From Caballeronia sordidicola (GTDB taxonomy: Bacteria; Pseudomonadota; Gammaproteobacteria; Burkholderiales; Burkholderiaceae), in the NCBI RefSeq assembly GCF_001544455.2, contig NZ_FCOC02000015.1, positions 1 through 64,000 on the forward strand: a stretch of DNA of 64,000 nt. Direction: 5' to 3'. The translations under genes were made by a program, and so were the position numbers. Below are positions 17,227 through 25,171 of this stretch, in pieces (position 1 is the stretch's first letter; each line of letters opens with the position of its first letter). Below the pieces are notes generated by a model that was not told the DNA's origin, ran no database searches, and saw only the letters and a program-made list of their open reading frames with translations.

Positions 17227-18123
17227 ATGCCGGATGAAATCAACGACTTGCGCGTCTTCGCGCAAATGGTCGATGCAGGAAGTTTATCGGCGGCCGCGCG
17301 CCAGACAGACGGATCGGCCGCCGCAATGAGCCGGCGTCTCGCGGCGCTGGAAAAGCGCCTGGGCGTGCGGCTCGTCACGCGGACGTCGCGGCGTTTCGAC
17401 CTGACTGTTGAAGGCGCGCTGTTTCACGAGCGCGCGCTCGCCATCCTGCAAGCGGTCGACGACGCCGAAGCCGAGATCAGCGCCCAGGCGCGCGTGCCGC
17501 AGGGTCTGGTGTGCATCGGCGCGCCGTCCGAGATCGGGCGCAAGCAGATTGCGCCGCTGATCGAAGCGTTCTCCGATCAATATCCCGACGTGGAAATCCG
17601 GCTGGTGTTGTCGGATATCGGCCTGGATGTGATCGATGACAATCTGGACGTCGCGCTGCGCATCGGCTTGCCGCCGGATACCGGCGTGATTGCAAAGCGC
17701 TTGTTGTCGAGCCGGCGCATTGTGTGCGCAGCACCCGATTATCTCGCGCGGTGCGGCATACCGCAGACGCCCGCCGATCTCGCCGGGCATGATTGCATCC
17801 GGTTGGTACGCGGCCAGCGTGTGTTCGACAGATGGTTATTCCAGGAGGACGGACGGCGCCGCGAGATTCAGGTGCGCGGGACGTTGTCGACGGCGAGCGG
17901 CGAAGTCCTGCACGACTGGGCGCTCAAAGGCCGTGGTCTCGCGTTGAAGGCGCTATGGGATATAGAAGATGACTTACGGAACAGACGGCTGGTCGAGTGC
18001 CTCGCGCCCTATCACTGCGATGAAATCGAGTTGTATGCCGTGTTTGCGAATCGACAGTATTTGTCGCCACGTGTCCGGGTGTTTCTCGATTTCGTGCAGC
18101 AGGCGTTTAACAAAAGGACGTAA
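17227..18123 (+). CDS. LysR family transcriptional regulator
   Basis: A 298-residue regulator with N-terminal winged HTH (FAQMVDAGSLSAAARQTDGS..AMSRRLAALEKRLGVRL) and a periplasmic-binding-like effector domain from about residue 90. Divergent from the quinone reductase/efflux operon across 120 bases, which hold the dyad at 17184-17198. It likely controls that operon; the effector may be the exported toxicant. Confidence 0.9.
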   Translation: MPDEINDLRVFAQMVDAGSLSAAARQTDGSAAAMSRRLAALEKRLGVRLVTRTSRRFDLTVEGALFHERALAILQAVDDAEAEISAQARVPQGLVCIGAPSEIGRKQIAPLIEAFSDQYPDVEIRLVLSDIGLDVIDDNLDVALRIGLPPDTGVIAKRLLSSRRIVCAAPDYLARCGIPQTPADLAGHDCIRLVRGQRVFDRWLFQEDGRRREIQVRGTLSTASGEVLHDWALKGRGLALKALWDIEDDLRNRRLVECLAPYHCDEIELYAVFANRQYLSPRVRVFLDFVQQAFNKRT

Positions 18124-18142
18124 TGCGGCGCGGCATGCGGTT

Positions 18143-18346
18143 TCAGCCCGCGGCCAGCGGCATCCATGGGTCGCTGCTGCTGACCGGATACATCAACGAC
18201 ACTTCCTTACTTACGCGCACTATTTCATGAATGTTATCGCGGAAGTTCTGGCTCTTTTCGTAACTGATAAAGGTCGCGTCCGCAACGGCGGACATGGTGA
18301 ACAGCGCAAAAGCAATGCGCTCGAGAAGGACAAAGCGGCGGGACAT
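18143..18346 (-). CDS. Small hypothetical protein with N-terminal hydrophobic segment
   Basis: A 67-residue frame starting MSRRFVLLERIAFALFTMSA, which looks like a signal or anchor sequence, followed by a polar tail ending DPWMPLAAG. ATG 18346 is preceded by a purine-rich GGAA. No family recognised. It is convergent with the LysR gene. A longer start at 18370 exists but adds residues before the basic/hydrophobic N-terminus. Confidence 0.45.
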   Translation of the reverse strand: MSRRFVLLERIAFALFTMSAVADATFISYEKSQNFRDNIHEIVRVSKEVSLMYPVSSSDPWMPLAAG

Positions 18347-18530
18347 TTCCAAAGTTCCTTGAATCATCAACTCTCAATATTATAAGGGTTTTCCCCTATC
18401 ATTTACCATCCTTTTGTGAACCGCGATTGCATGATCGACACAGTCAAACTTGCCGATTTGCCGGACTTAATTATTTCTTCATATTGAATGCGGGATTGCT
18501 CCGCAATCAGCATTTATTCATTACCCTGCA

Positions 18531-19130
18531 ATGGCATTCGATTTCAAAAGCAACGCACTCCCCGTATTTCCACCAGAAGGCATTGCTGCAGAGCGTGTTG
18601 TGCTGCGCCGTGCGGATCTCCGGCATGCCGAAGCCATGCTGGCTTATCGGCTGATGAATCGTCCACATCTCGAACCGTGGGAACCCTCGCGCGACGATTC
18701 TTTCTATACAACGCAAGCCGCAAACGAACGCGCCATGCAAATGGAACATGCGATGGCTGATGGAACGGCATTGCATCTGCTGATTTTCCTGAATGAACCG
18801 GGCGTGCCGGATAATCCACTGATTGGCGATTGCCACTTTACGAACATTGTTCGCGGTCCGTTTCAGGCATGCAATCTCGGCTATTCAATCGATCAGCGTT
18901 ACGAAGGCCAAGGGCTGATGCATGAAGCACTTCACGCTGCGTTGGGTTTTATGTTCGATACCCACAAGTTGCATCGCGTGATGGCGAGTTATCGGGCGGA
19001 AAATGCCCGCAGCGGACGATTGCTCGCCCGGCTTGGGTTCGAACGCGAGGGATTGGCGAAAGCGTACTTGAAGATAGACGGGAAATGGGCGGATCACGTG
19101 ATGACTTCGCGGGTTAATCCGGCGGATTAA
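18531..19130 (+). CDS. GNAT family N-acetyltransferase (RimJ/RimL-like)
   Basis: A 199-residue acetyltransferase. The GNAT core is visible: beta-strand entry (AAERVVLRRADLRHAEAML), the central YSIDQRYEGQGLMHEAL acetyl-CoA loop (Q/R-x-x-G-x-A-like), and the distal HRVMASYRAENARSGRLLARLGFEREG segment typical of RimJ/RimL, which acetylate ribosomal-protein N-termini or small substrates. Not in an operon. Substrate unknown. Confidence 0.87.
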   Translation: MAFDFKSNALPVFPPEGIAAERVVLRRADLRHAEAMLAYRLMNRPHLEPWEPSRDDSFYTTQAANERAMQMEHAMADGTALHLLIFLNEPGVPDNPLIGDCHFTNIVRGPFQACNLGYSIDQRYEGQGLMHEALHAALGFMFDTHKLHRVMASYRAENARSGRLLARLGFEREGLAKAYLKIDGKWADHVMTSRVNPAD

Positions 19131-19204
19131 CCCAAAAATTAGTTGTTTAGCCAGTTCTCGATCTTGACTCCGGAATAACGTGCGAGGAAACGCTTGCGAA
19201 GGTT

Positions 19205-19825
19205 TTAGCCGGCGTCGCCCGCACTGATGAGCGTTTGCGCGCCGCGAAGGTGATCGACGAGATAACGCAGCAACGCGGCGACATCGCCGAATTCCACAAA
19301 GCCGGGCGTCACGCCATCATCGAAAAGCGGCGAGCCGTTCAGCTTTTCAGTGACCGTGAGGCCGTTGAATGACGCAACCGGAATGCGTTCGGCCGCTTCG
19401 ATGCGAAACGTATTGCCGCTCGTGGCGGCGTCGCGGATACGCATGAGGAACTGGACCTCGGGCGTTCTCAACTCCGACAGATCGTGTGCCTCGAAAAAGT
19501 CAGCAACCGCGAGAATGGCGTTCGTCCCCGCCACTCTCAGCACCACGGACAAGCGTTGCGGGTCCTGATGGAACGCAGCTGAGGACTGCGCCAGCCCAAG
19601 CGCCTCGCCTTCCACGCCGGGCGTTCCATCCTCCACGTGCGTCTGTGGCTCGGCGCGCGAGCGCTTGCGCCTGAGCAAGGTATTCGCGGCGGCGAGATCG
19701 GGCGGGTTCTTGTCTTTATCGATCCAGGTCCCGACCGTGCTTGCATACAGCACAAGCGCGAGCAGTTGTTCCTCGATCAAGGCGATGCCCAACTCGACCG
19801 GATCAATGCCGTTCTTCCTGACCAT
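19205..19825 (-). CDS. Hypothetical protein, unknown function
   Basis: A 206-residue soluble protein that I do not recognise. The N-terminal third is helical (DPVELGIALIEEQLLALVLYAS), then a charged stretch with a basic run (LLRRKRSRAE), then a mixed alpha/beta region ending LLRYLVDHLRGAQTLISAGDAG. No signal peptide or membrane segment. It lies 49 bases downstream of the DUF3597 gene on the same strand, so they are likely one transcript. Confidence 0.6.
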   Translation of the reverse strand: MVRKNGIDPVELGIALIEEQLLALVLYASTVGTWIDKDKNPPDLAAANTLLRRKRSRAEPQTHVEDGTPGVEGEALGLAQSSAAFHQDPQRLSVVLRVAGTNAILAVADFFEAHDLSELRTPEVQFLMRIRDAATSGNTFRIEAAERIPVASFNGLTVTEKLNGSPLFDDGVTPGFVEFGDVAALLRYLVDHLRGAQTLISAGDAG

Positions 19826-19874
19826 TTTCGTCTCCTTATTTTTCGACCGATTGATGAGCCGATGGAATCATTGT

Positions 19875-20303
19875 TTATTTCTTCAGGTCAGCCGAAACTT
19901 GACCGCCATTTTCAGCGAGCTTGCGCATCACCTGTTTGTGCAGCCAGATGTTCATGGCGGTGCTGTCTTCCGTGTCGCCGGGATAATTGAGTTCGGTGGC
20001 GAGTTCCTTGCGCGCGTCCAGACTGCTGTCGAGATCGAGCAGCTTCAGCAGGTCGACAATGGACGAGCGCCAGTTCAATTGCGTATTGATTCCAGCTTGT
20101 CTCTCGATCAGCACCGCCTCTATGTCAACGGGCGGCAGCGCGGCAACCGGAGGCTGCACGTTGCTCGCCGCAGCGGTCGATCCGTTTGACGGATCAGCAT
20201 CGGGCGATGCGGGCGCAGCGGGCGCGGTCGCGCCCGTCGATTCGGAGTTCGCCGGATGATCGTGCGGAAAAATCTTGTTGAGGATATTCGTGAAGATACT
20301 CAT
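19875..20303 (-). CDS. DUF3597 domain-containing protein
   Basis: A 142-residue protein with the DUF3597 layout: an amphipathic start MSIFTNILNKIFPH, an Ala/Pro/Ser-rich linker (about residues 18-62), then the conserved domain with VDIEAVLIERQA, LNWRSSIVDLLKLLDLDSSL and ARKELATELNY. Function is not established; the domain is helical and related to small bacterial proteins found near stress genes. The start at 20303 rather than 20333 is chosen because DUF3597 proteins begin MSIF/MSLF. Confidence 0.8.
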   Translation of the reverse strand: MSIFTNILNKIFPHDHPANSESTGATAPAAPASPDADPSNGSTAAASNVQPPVAALPPVDIEAVLIERQAGINTQLNWRSSIVDLLKLLDLDSSLDARKELATELNYPGDTEDSTAMNIWLHKQVMRKLAENGGQVSADLKK

Positions 20304-20419
20304 GACGTCTCTCCGACAGGCTTTAAAGTTCAATTTGCATTTGAACTCCGCAACCTTCGTTCCACAGCCGGGACGCGCGACATATCCCGCAGACGTTCAA
20401 TCGCTTCGCTCATTAATAG

Positions 20420-20453
20420 CAGAAGGCCCCGCCGTTTCCGGCGGGGCCTTCTG
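20420..20453 (-). terminator. Strong terminator hairpin downstream of phospholipase C
   Basis: CAGAAGGCCCCGCCG and its exact 15-base complement flank the tetraloop TTTC. It lies 55 bases past the phospholipase stop (20508) and before the DUF3597 gene. On the minus strand the stem is followed by CTATTAATGA, a weak U-tract, but stem strength makes termination likely. Confidence 0.72.
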
Positions 20454-20507
20454 AAGCCGCACGTTCAACCCTTATTGCATGCAAACTGCAAATCTACGCT
20501 TGCTGAA

Positions 20508-22637
20508 TCAGGCAAGTACCACCACCGGCGCGACCGCTGCCGGATCGCTGATGCTCGGGCGACCGTTTTCAATGTGCCCCGCCAGACGACGCAAGAACGA
20601 TGAGTCGTCACTGCTGCTGACAGTCAGGTCGTACCAGTGATGACTTGCGGCAAGAATCCACGGCTCTTCAATAGACCCAAGCGGCGGCACGATCACGTGC
20701 CGTGGCTGTGCACCATAAGCGTTATCGATCACCGACAACTTCGCAAAGCCGCCCTGACTTGAAAATTTCAGGAACACGTTGCCGTTCGCCACGTCGTACT
20801 GCGCGACCACTTCCGGATGTGCCGGCTTGTTGAAAAGGCCACCGCCTTTCGAATGTGACACATTGCCCGCGAACTCACGCACAAAACCATTCGGACCATA
20901 AACGGTGAACGCGTAGATGCCCGCCGTCGTGCTCAGATCGAACGTCTCGCGTAACGTCTTGCCGGCTTCGACCGTATAGCGCCACGGGCCGTCGGTGCGA
21001 TTGGCCGAGTACACATAGAAGTGCGCGCCTTGCGAGCCACTATTGGCAAAATGCAACGCAAACTGCTTGCGCTCTGCATCCACCTGACCGTTCACATGCA
21101 ACTCATAAGGCAACGCACGGGCGAAGCGCGTGCCCGGTTCCTGCGGGTCGATCACACCGGGCACTGCCGGAACGGTTGGCGCGGGTTGCGTGGCGCACTG
21201 GTTATCGGCGATGGTCTTGTAGTTGCTCGTGTCGGGAAGCACCGGCATCTGCGCGTCCGGCGTACGGAAGTCGAAGGCCGTGGTCAGGTCGCCGCAAACC
21301 GCGCGACGCCACGGCGTAATGTTCGGCTCCCGCACGCCAAAACGTGTTTCGATGAAGCGGATCACCGACGTGTGATCGAACACTTGCGAGCAGACGAAAC
21401 CACCCTTCGTCCAGGGAGACACGACCGTCATGGGCACGCGCGGTCCGAGGCCATACGGCAAACCGTCGGCGGTATAGCTGCCGCCACGGCCCGGATTGAC
21501 GACCGTGTGAAGCTCACCGTCGGTCGTCACCGTCGACAACCCCTGCGCTCGCGACGTGGGCGGTTGCGGCGGCACGATGTGATCGAAGAAACCGTCGTTC
21601 TCGTCGTACATGATGAACAACACGGTCTTGCTCCAGACTTCCGGATTCGCGGTCAGCGCATCCAGTATCTGCGAGGTGTATTCGGCACCGTAAGCCGGCG
21701 TGTATTTCGGATGTTCCGAATACGCCGCCGGCGGACACAGCCACGAAACCTGCGGCAGTTTGTTCGCGAGGACATCGGCCTTGAGGTCATCGAGCGTGCG
21801 CACGGCATTCGCGCGTTGCTGCAGCGAAGAGCCTTGGGGCGCGTTGATGATGTTCGTGAAGTTCTGCAGGATGTTCGTGCCGTAGTTGCCGTTGAGCGGA
21901 TCGTCGCCGGTGAGACCTTGTTGATAGATCTGCCAGCTAATGCCCGCGGCTTCCAGACGCTCTGGATACGTCGTCCACGAAAGCAGTTGGTATTGCGGCG
22001 GACCGTCGCCATCCACATAGTCGTTGTTGTCGAGCAGCGGACCGCCGAGCGTGCCGGTAGGATCGACCGTGCCTGTCATCAGATACGAGCGGTTCGGATG
22101 CGTCGGGCCGGGAAGCGAGCAGAAGTAGGCGTCGCAGACGGTGAACGCATCGGCAAGCGCGTAGTGAAACGGAATGTCGCTGCGCAGGTGATAACCCATC
22201 GTCATGTCGGTCTTGTTCGCAGGCCATTGATCGTAACGGCCGGCGTCAATAGCCGCATGCGTCTTGTACCAGGAATGATCGAGGTCGCCCACGCACTGCG
22301 CGCTGGTGGTCTGCGTGTTCAGATGGAACGGCAGCACGGGTTTCGTCGCATCTGCCTTCGAAGGCTGGAACCATACCGGCTTGCCGTTGGGCAGCGGAAT
22401 GGGAAAACGGTCGTTGTAGCCGCGCACGCCGCGCATGTGGCCCATGTAGTGATCGAACGAGCGGTTTTCCTGCATGAACACCACAATGTGCTCCACGTCG
22501 TTGATGGAACCCGTACGGCCCGATGCGGGAATCGCGAGCGCCTTGCGGATGGATTCGGGAAATACTGTGAGCGCGGCGGCGGCGCCGGCTGAAGTGGCGA
22601 CTGTTTGCAGGAAACGGCGACGGCTATTCGATGTCAT
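20508..22637 (-). CDS. plcN: Tat-exported phosphocholine-specific phospholipase C (PLC-N type)
   Basis: A 709-residue secreted enzyme that hydrolyses phosphatidylcholine and related lipids. The twin-arginine signal SRRRFLQTVATSAGAAAALT spans residues 5-24. The catalytic alkaline-phosphatase-like domain has VFMQENRSFDHYMGHMRGVRGY (residues 53-74) and later MYDENDGFFDHI; the C-terminus holds two DUF756 beta-domains (LPYELHVNG.. and ..HSKGGGLFNKPAHPEV). Length matches the family (~700). Burkholderia strains usually carry several paralogues; here it is a single gene with a strong terminator. Whether it is haemolytic (PlcH) or not (PlcN) cannot be told. Confidence 0.92.
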   Translation of the reverse strand: MTSNSRRRFLQTVATSAGAAAALTVFPESIRKALAIPASGRTGSINDVEHIVVFMQENRSFDHYMGHMRGVRGYNDRFPIPLPNGKPVWFQPSKADATKPVLPFHLNTQTTSAQCVGDLDHSWYKTHAAIDAGRYDQWPANKTDMTMGYHLRSDIPFHYALADAFTVCDAYFCSLPGPTHPNRSYLMTGTVDPTGTLGGPLLDNNDYVDGDGPPQYQLLSWTTYPERLEAAGISWQIYQQGLTGDDPLNGNYGTNILQNFTNIINAPQGSSLQQRANAVRTLDDLKADVLANKLPQVSWLCPPAAYSEHPKYTPAYGAEYTSQILDALTANPEVWSKTVLFIMYDENDGFFDHIVPPQPPTSRAQGLSTVTTDGELHTVVNPGRGGSYTADGLPYGLGPRVPMTVVSPWTKGGFVCSQVFDHTSVIRFIETRFGVREPNITPWRRAVCGDLTTAFDFRTPDAQMPVLPDTSNYKTIADNQCATQPAPTVPAVPGVIDPQEPGTRFARALPYELHVNGQVDAERKQFALHFANSGSQGAHFYVYSANRTDGPWRYTVEAGKTLRETFDLSTTAGIYAFTVYGPNGFVREFAGNVSHSKGGGLFNKPAHPEVVAQYDVANGNVFLKFSSQGGFAKLSVIDNAYGAQPRHVIVPPLGSIEEPWILAASHHWYDLTVSSSDDSSFLRRLAGHIENGRPSISDPAAVAPVVVLA

Positions 22638-22741
22638 CGTGCTTCACCTCTTAGAGTGTTTAGAAGATACGTCGATACAGCTTCGATCGCGGGGAGACGA
22701 TCGAACGGGTTGATTCATGGGCGCTGTATATCAAGCGGCGT

Positions 22742-22999
22742 TCATTGCGTGGTGTCAGGCGGGGAATGCATGACCGGCGCGACCTGTTGCGCATCTGCCG
22801 CGAGGCTGGTCTGAGCAGCGGCAATAGCGCTGCTGGCTGCAAGCTCGTTTGAGGGCGTGGCCTGCACCAGGGGTTCTATTGCGCTCGCCGGCAGCGAGGG
22901 GGCCGCCGCGGCTTGAGTGGAGCTGAAGCTCTCCTGATCATCCGGACCGCACGCCGCAAGGGCGAGCGTAGTCAACGCGAGTACCGCGGTTCGTCTCAT
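22742..22999 (-). CDS. Small predicted lipoprotein
   Basis: An 85-residue protein whose N-terminus MRRTAVLALTTLALAAC gives a lipobox LAAC with Cys17, followed by a Ser/Ala/Pro-rich low-complexity tail and no recognisable fold. Probably anchored in the outer membrane. ATG 22999 is preferred to 23053 because it places the signal peptide at the start. It lies about 100 bases upstream of plcN on the same strand and could be co-transcribed. Confidence 0.6.
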   Translation of the reverse strand: MRRTAVLALTTLALAACGPDDQESFSSTQAAAAPSLPASAIEPLVQATPSNELAASSAIAAAQTSLAADAQQVAPVMHSPPDTTQ

Positions 23000-23180
23000 G
23001 ATGCCTCCGCTTGTTCGATGCTCTCGAATGTCTGCGACAGCTTCTCGTTTCATCGCGGTCGCCAGTGTGCGGATGCTTCAAGAAAATTTTGTGAAACGTT
23101 TGCGAAGACTCGGTAAGGACTTTTATACAAAATACTTACGGTTTTATATCATCGAGGTAACGGCGGGAATTTCCCGAAAT

Positions 23181-23198
23181 TAGTTGCATAGCGAATCA
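23181..23198. promoter_or_regulatory. Candidate MarR operator 1
   Basis: TAGTTGCATAGCGAATCA lies 20 bases before the MarR gene. It shares 15 of 18 positions with the site at 23648-23665 and has the half-site TAGTT...AA. A second dyad, CGGGAATTTCCCG (23164-23176), adjoins it. MarR proteins often repress themselves at such sites; binding is inference. Confidence 0.5.
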
Positions 23199-23218
23199 CT
23201 TTATTTTATTGTGTATTC

Positions 23219-23635
23219 ATGTTCGATCATTGCATTTACTTCAACACAACGGCCCTGGCGCGAACGCTCGAGCGCGAATGGACCGTTGCGTACAAACCGT
23301 TCGGCCTGACTCCGCCACAGGGATTCATGCTGCGCGCGGTGCTGGCCAAGCCCGGAATCGTGCAAAGCGAACTTGCTTCGGAACTCGCCATATCGCGCTC
23401 CACGGCGACTCGAACGCTGGATGGTTTGCAGAAGCTGATGCTGGTTGAGCGGCGATTGACGCAGTCCGACGGCCGGGAAACTGCGCTTCATCCAACCAAG
23501 GACGCGTTGCAGATCAAGGATCAATTGAACGCTGCAAGCGCTGCGGTAACACGACGCCTGAAGGCGGAAATGGGTGAGGCCTGTTTCGTGGCGACGGTTA
23601 CGAGCGTCAAAGAAGCGCGGTCGAGTATCGACTGA
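23219..23635 (+). CDS. MarR family transcriptional regulator
   Basis: A 138-residue winged-helix regulator: LTPPQGFMLRAVLAKPGIVQSELASELAISRSTATRTLDGLQ is the recognition region (about residues 31-72), then the wing RRLTQSDGRETALHPT. MarR proteins are dimeric repressors released by small ligands or oxidants. It precedes the tautomerase gene by 45 bases on the same strand, and both have a similar dyad upstream, so it probably represses both. No Shine-Dalgarno is visible before the ATG. Confidence 0.88.
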   Translation: MFDHCIYFNTTALARTLEREWTVAYKPFGLTPPQGFMLRAVLAKPGIVQSELASELAISRSTATRTLDGLQKLMLVERRLTQSDGRETALHPTKDALQIKDQLNAASAAVTRRLKAEMGEACFVATVTSVKEARSSID

Positions 23636-23647
23636 TTTTTTCCTAAA

Positions 23648-23665
23648 TAGTTGTATAGCGAACTA
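23648..23665. promoter_or_regulatory. Candidate MarR operator 2
   Basis: TAGTTGTATAGCGAACTA, with perfect 5-base arms TAGTT/AACTA, lies in the 45-base gap between the MarR gene and the tautomerase gene, just before the tautomerase ribosome-binding site (GGAGATGAG). Its likeness to the site before marR suggests a second, internal promoter under the same repressor. Confidence 0.5.
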
Positions 23666-23680
23666 AAATGGAGATGAGAA

Positions 23681-24070
23681 ATGCCAATCCTGAACGTGAA
23701 GGTAAGCGGTGAAAAGTCGACTGAAAAGGTCGCGGCCATTTCAGAGATGCTGCTTGAACTGACGGCTTCCGTGCTGGGCAAGAAACGCGACGTCACTGCG
23801 ATCACGATCCAGTTTATTGATCCGGACAGTTGGGTGATCGCGGGTAAGCCGCTGACAGCGCACAAGAAATCAAGCTTCTACATGGACATCAAGGTGACGG
23901 ACGAGACCAATACCAAAGATGAAAAAGCGCGGTATATAGCAGAAGTATATGCAGGGTTCGCGCGGATCCTGGGCGAACTGCACGAAGAGAGCTATATCTA
24001 TGTGGAAGACGTCAGGGCGGCGTCGTACGGATATGGTGGGCGAACGCAGGAGTATCGCTATCATCATTGA
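23681..24070 (+). CDS. Tautomerase family protein (4-oxalocrotonate tautomerase-like)
   Basis: A 129-residue protein that begins Met-Pro (MPILNVKVSG); Pro2 becomes the catalytic N-terminal proline after Met removal. The layout matches the ~125-residue MIF/CHCD-like tautomerase branch rather than the 62-residue 4-OT. It would tautomerise or hydrate unsaturated keto acids. GGAGATGAG six bases upstream marks the start. Probably controlled by the MarR protein before it. Confidence 0.82.
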   Translation: MPILNVKVSGEKSTEKVAAISEMLLELTASVLGKKRDVTAITIQFIDPDSWVIAGKPLTAHKKSSFYMDIKVTDETNTKDEKARYIAEVYAGFARILGELHEESYIYVEDVRAASYGYGGRTQEYRYHH

Positions 24071-24141
24071 GCCATTCGCGGCTACGCCGGTGGACTTGAC
24101 CATCGGCGTAGGCGCGCTCCTGACGCGCTTTAAGCGTCGTC

Positions 24142-24234
24142 TTAATTCGCCAGCACCTCCACAATACAGACAACCATTGCAAAAGCTCCGATGCAGCCCG
24201 CCAGCGTAGCGGCTGCTTTGGTAAAAGGTGACAT
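24142..24234 (-). CDS. Possible 30-residue membrane peptide
   Basis: A short frame MSPFTKAAATLAGCIGAFAM.. then VVCIVEVLAN and stop. It is almost entirely one hydrophobic helix with a small basic N-terminus, as in bacterial small membrane proteins. No strong ribosome site is seen. It lies between the convergent tautomerase and AraC genes. Coding status is uncertain. Confidence 0.3.
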   Translation of the reverse strand: MSPFTKAAATLAGCIGAFAMVVCIVEVLAN

Positions 24235-24310
24235 GCGCGCCCCGATCAAATTGGATTGAACGCATTTTATATTTATTTGAAATATAAATGAAAGCTAAAA
24301 AGAAAGTTTT

Positions 24311-25111
24311 TTAAGCATCTGTTCCATCGTCCTTGTCGGAGAAATAGCGCGCCGGTGGTTTGCCTAACGCCTTCTTGAACATGGTGATGAATGCGCTGAC
24401 CGATTCGTAGCCAAGGTCCTCGGCAACGCGTTGTACCAGGGCACCCTCTGAAAGCCGCTGCAACGCGATGATGATATGCAGTTGCTGGCGCCATCGGCCA
24501 AAGCTCATGCCGGTTTCACGCAGCACGAGGCGCGTCAGCGTGCGTTCGCTCATGGCAACTCTTGCACCCCACTCGGCTGCGGTACTGCGGTCGGCGGGAT
24601 CAGTGGTCAGCGCATTGGCGATATGGCGCAGTTTTGCATCGGATGAAATAGGCAAATGAAGCCGCTCGGTTTTCATCTGCGTGAGTTCGTCGAGCAACAC
24701 GCTTGCAAGCCGGCCGGTCGGACCGACGACGTCGTAGACTTGCGGAAGTGCGGCAAGCCGTTGAATCAATTCAATCAACAATGGCGTCAGCGAAAGCGTG
24801 CAGCATGTCTGCGGCAACGCGGCCGCTGCCGGATCGACGTAAAGAAAACAGAGACGGCCGTTTGCGGTTACGCGGTTGCTATGCAACATGCCACCGGGCA
24901 CCCAGACGCCGCATTGCGGGGGCACCATCCATAAACCATCCGACACCTCGCACGTCACGCCGCCACGCAGCGCAACCACGAGTTGTCCCTTGCTATGCCG
25001 ATGCATCGGCAACTCGCTCTCATTTTCCACGACATCCACGCGCACCGCGTTAGCGGGCTGATGCATGGTGTCGGGATCAAAGCTCGTCAGGGTGGCGCGA
25101 AGAACCGACAT
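24311..25111 (-). CDS. AraC family transcriptional regulator with cupin sensor
   Basis: A 266-residue regulator. An N-terminal cupin (MHRHSKGQLVVALRGGVTCEV, then PPQCGVWVPGGMLHSN) binds a small effector; the C-terminal HTH pair is at about residues 165-260 (WGARVAMSERTLTRLVLRETG; VAEDLGYESVSAFITMFKKALG). Divergent from a CynX-like MFS transporter across about 60 bases, so it probably regulates that gene. Confidence 0.9.
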   Translation of the reverse strand: MSVLRATLTSFDPDTMHQPANAVRVDVVENESELPMHRHSKGQLVVALRGGVTCEVSDGLWMVPPQCGVWVPGGMLHSNRVTANGRLCFLYVDPAAAALPQTCCTLSLTPLLIELIQRLAALPQVYDVVGPTGRLASVLLDELTQMKTERLHLPISSDAKLRHIANALTTDPADRSTAAEWGARVAMSERTLTRLVLRETGMSFGRWRQQLHIIIALQRLSEGALVQRVAEDLGYESVSAFITMFKKALGKPPARYFSDKDDGTDA

Positions 25112-25171
25112 CCGTCATTGACCGTTTTTAGAACTATTTTGTCATTATCTCCAGATTCGTATTCGCAGCCA

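Noticed and set aside
21021-22592. 523-codon open frame opposite phospholipase C
   Set aside because: Antisense shadow; the minus-strand gene has a Tat signal and full catalytic motifs.
24261-24290. AT-rich inverted repeat after the AraC gene (CATTTTATATTT / AAATATAAATG)
   Set aside because: Imperfect arms with only A/T pairing and no U-tract; too weak to call a terminator.
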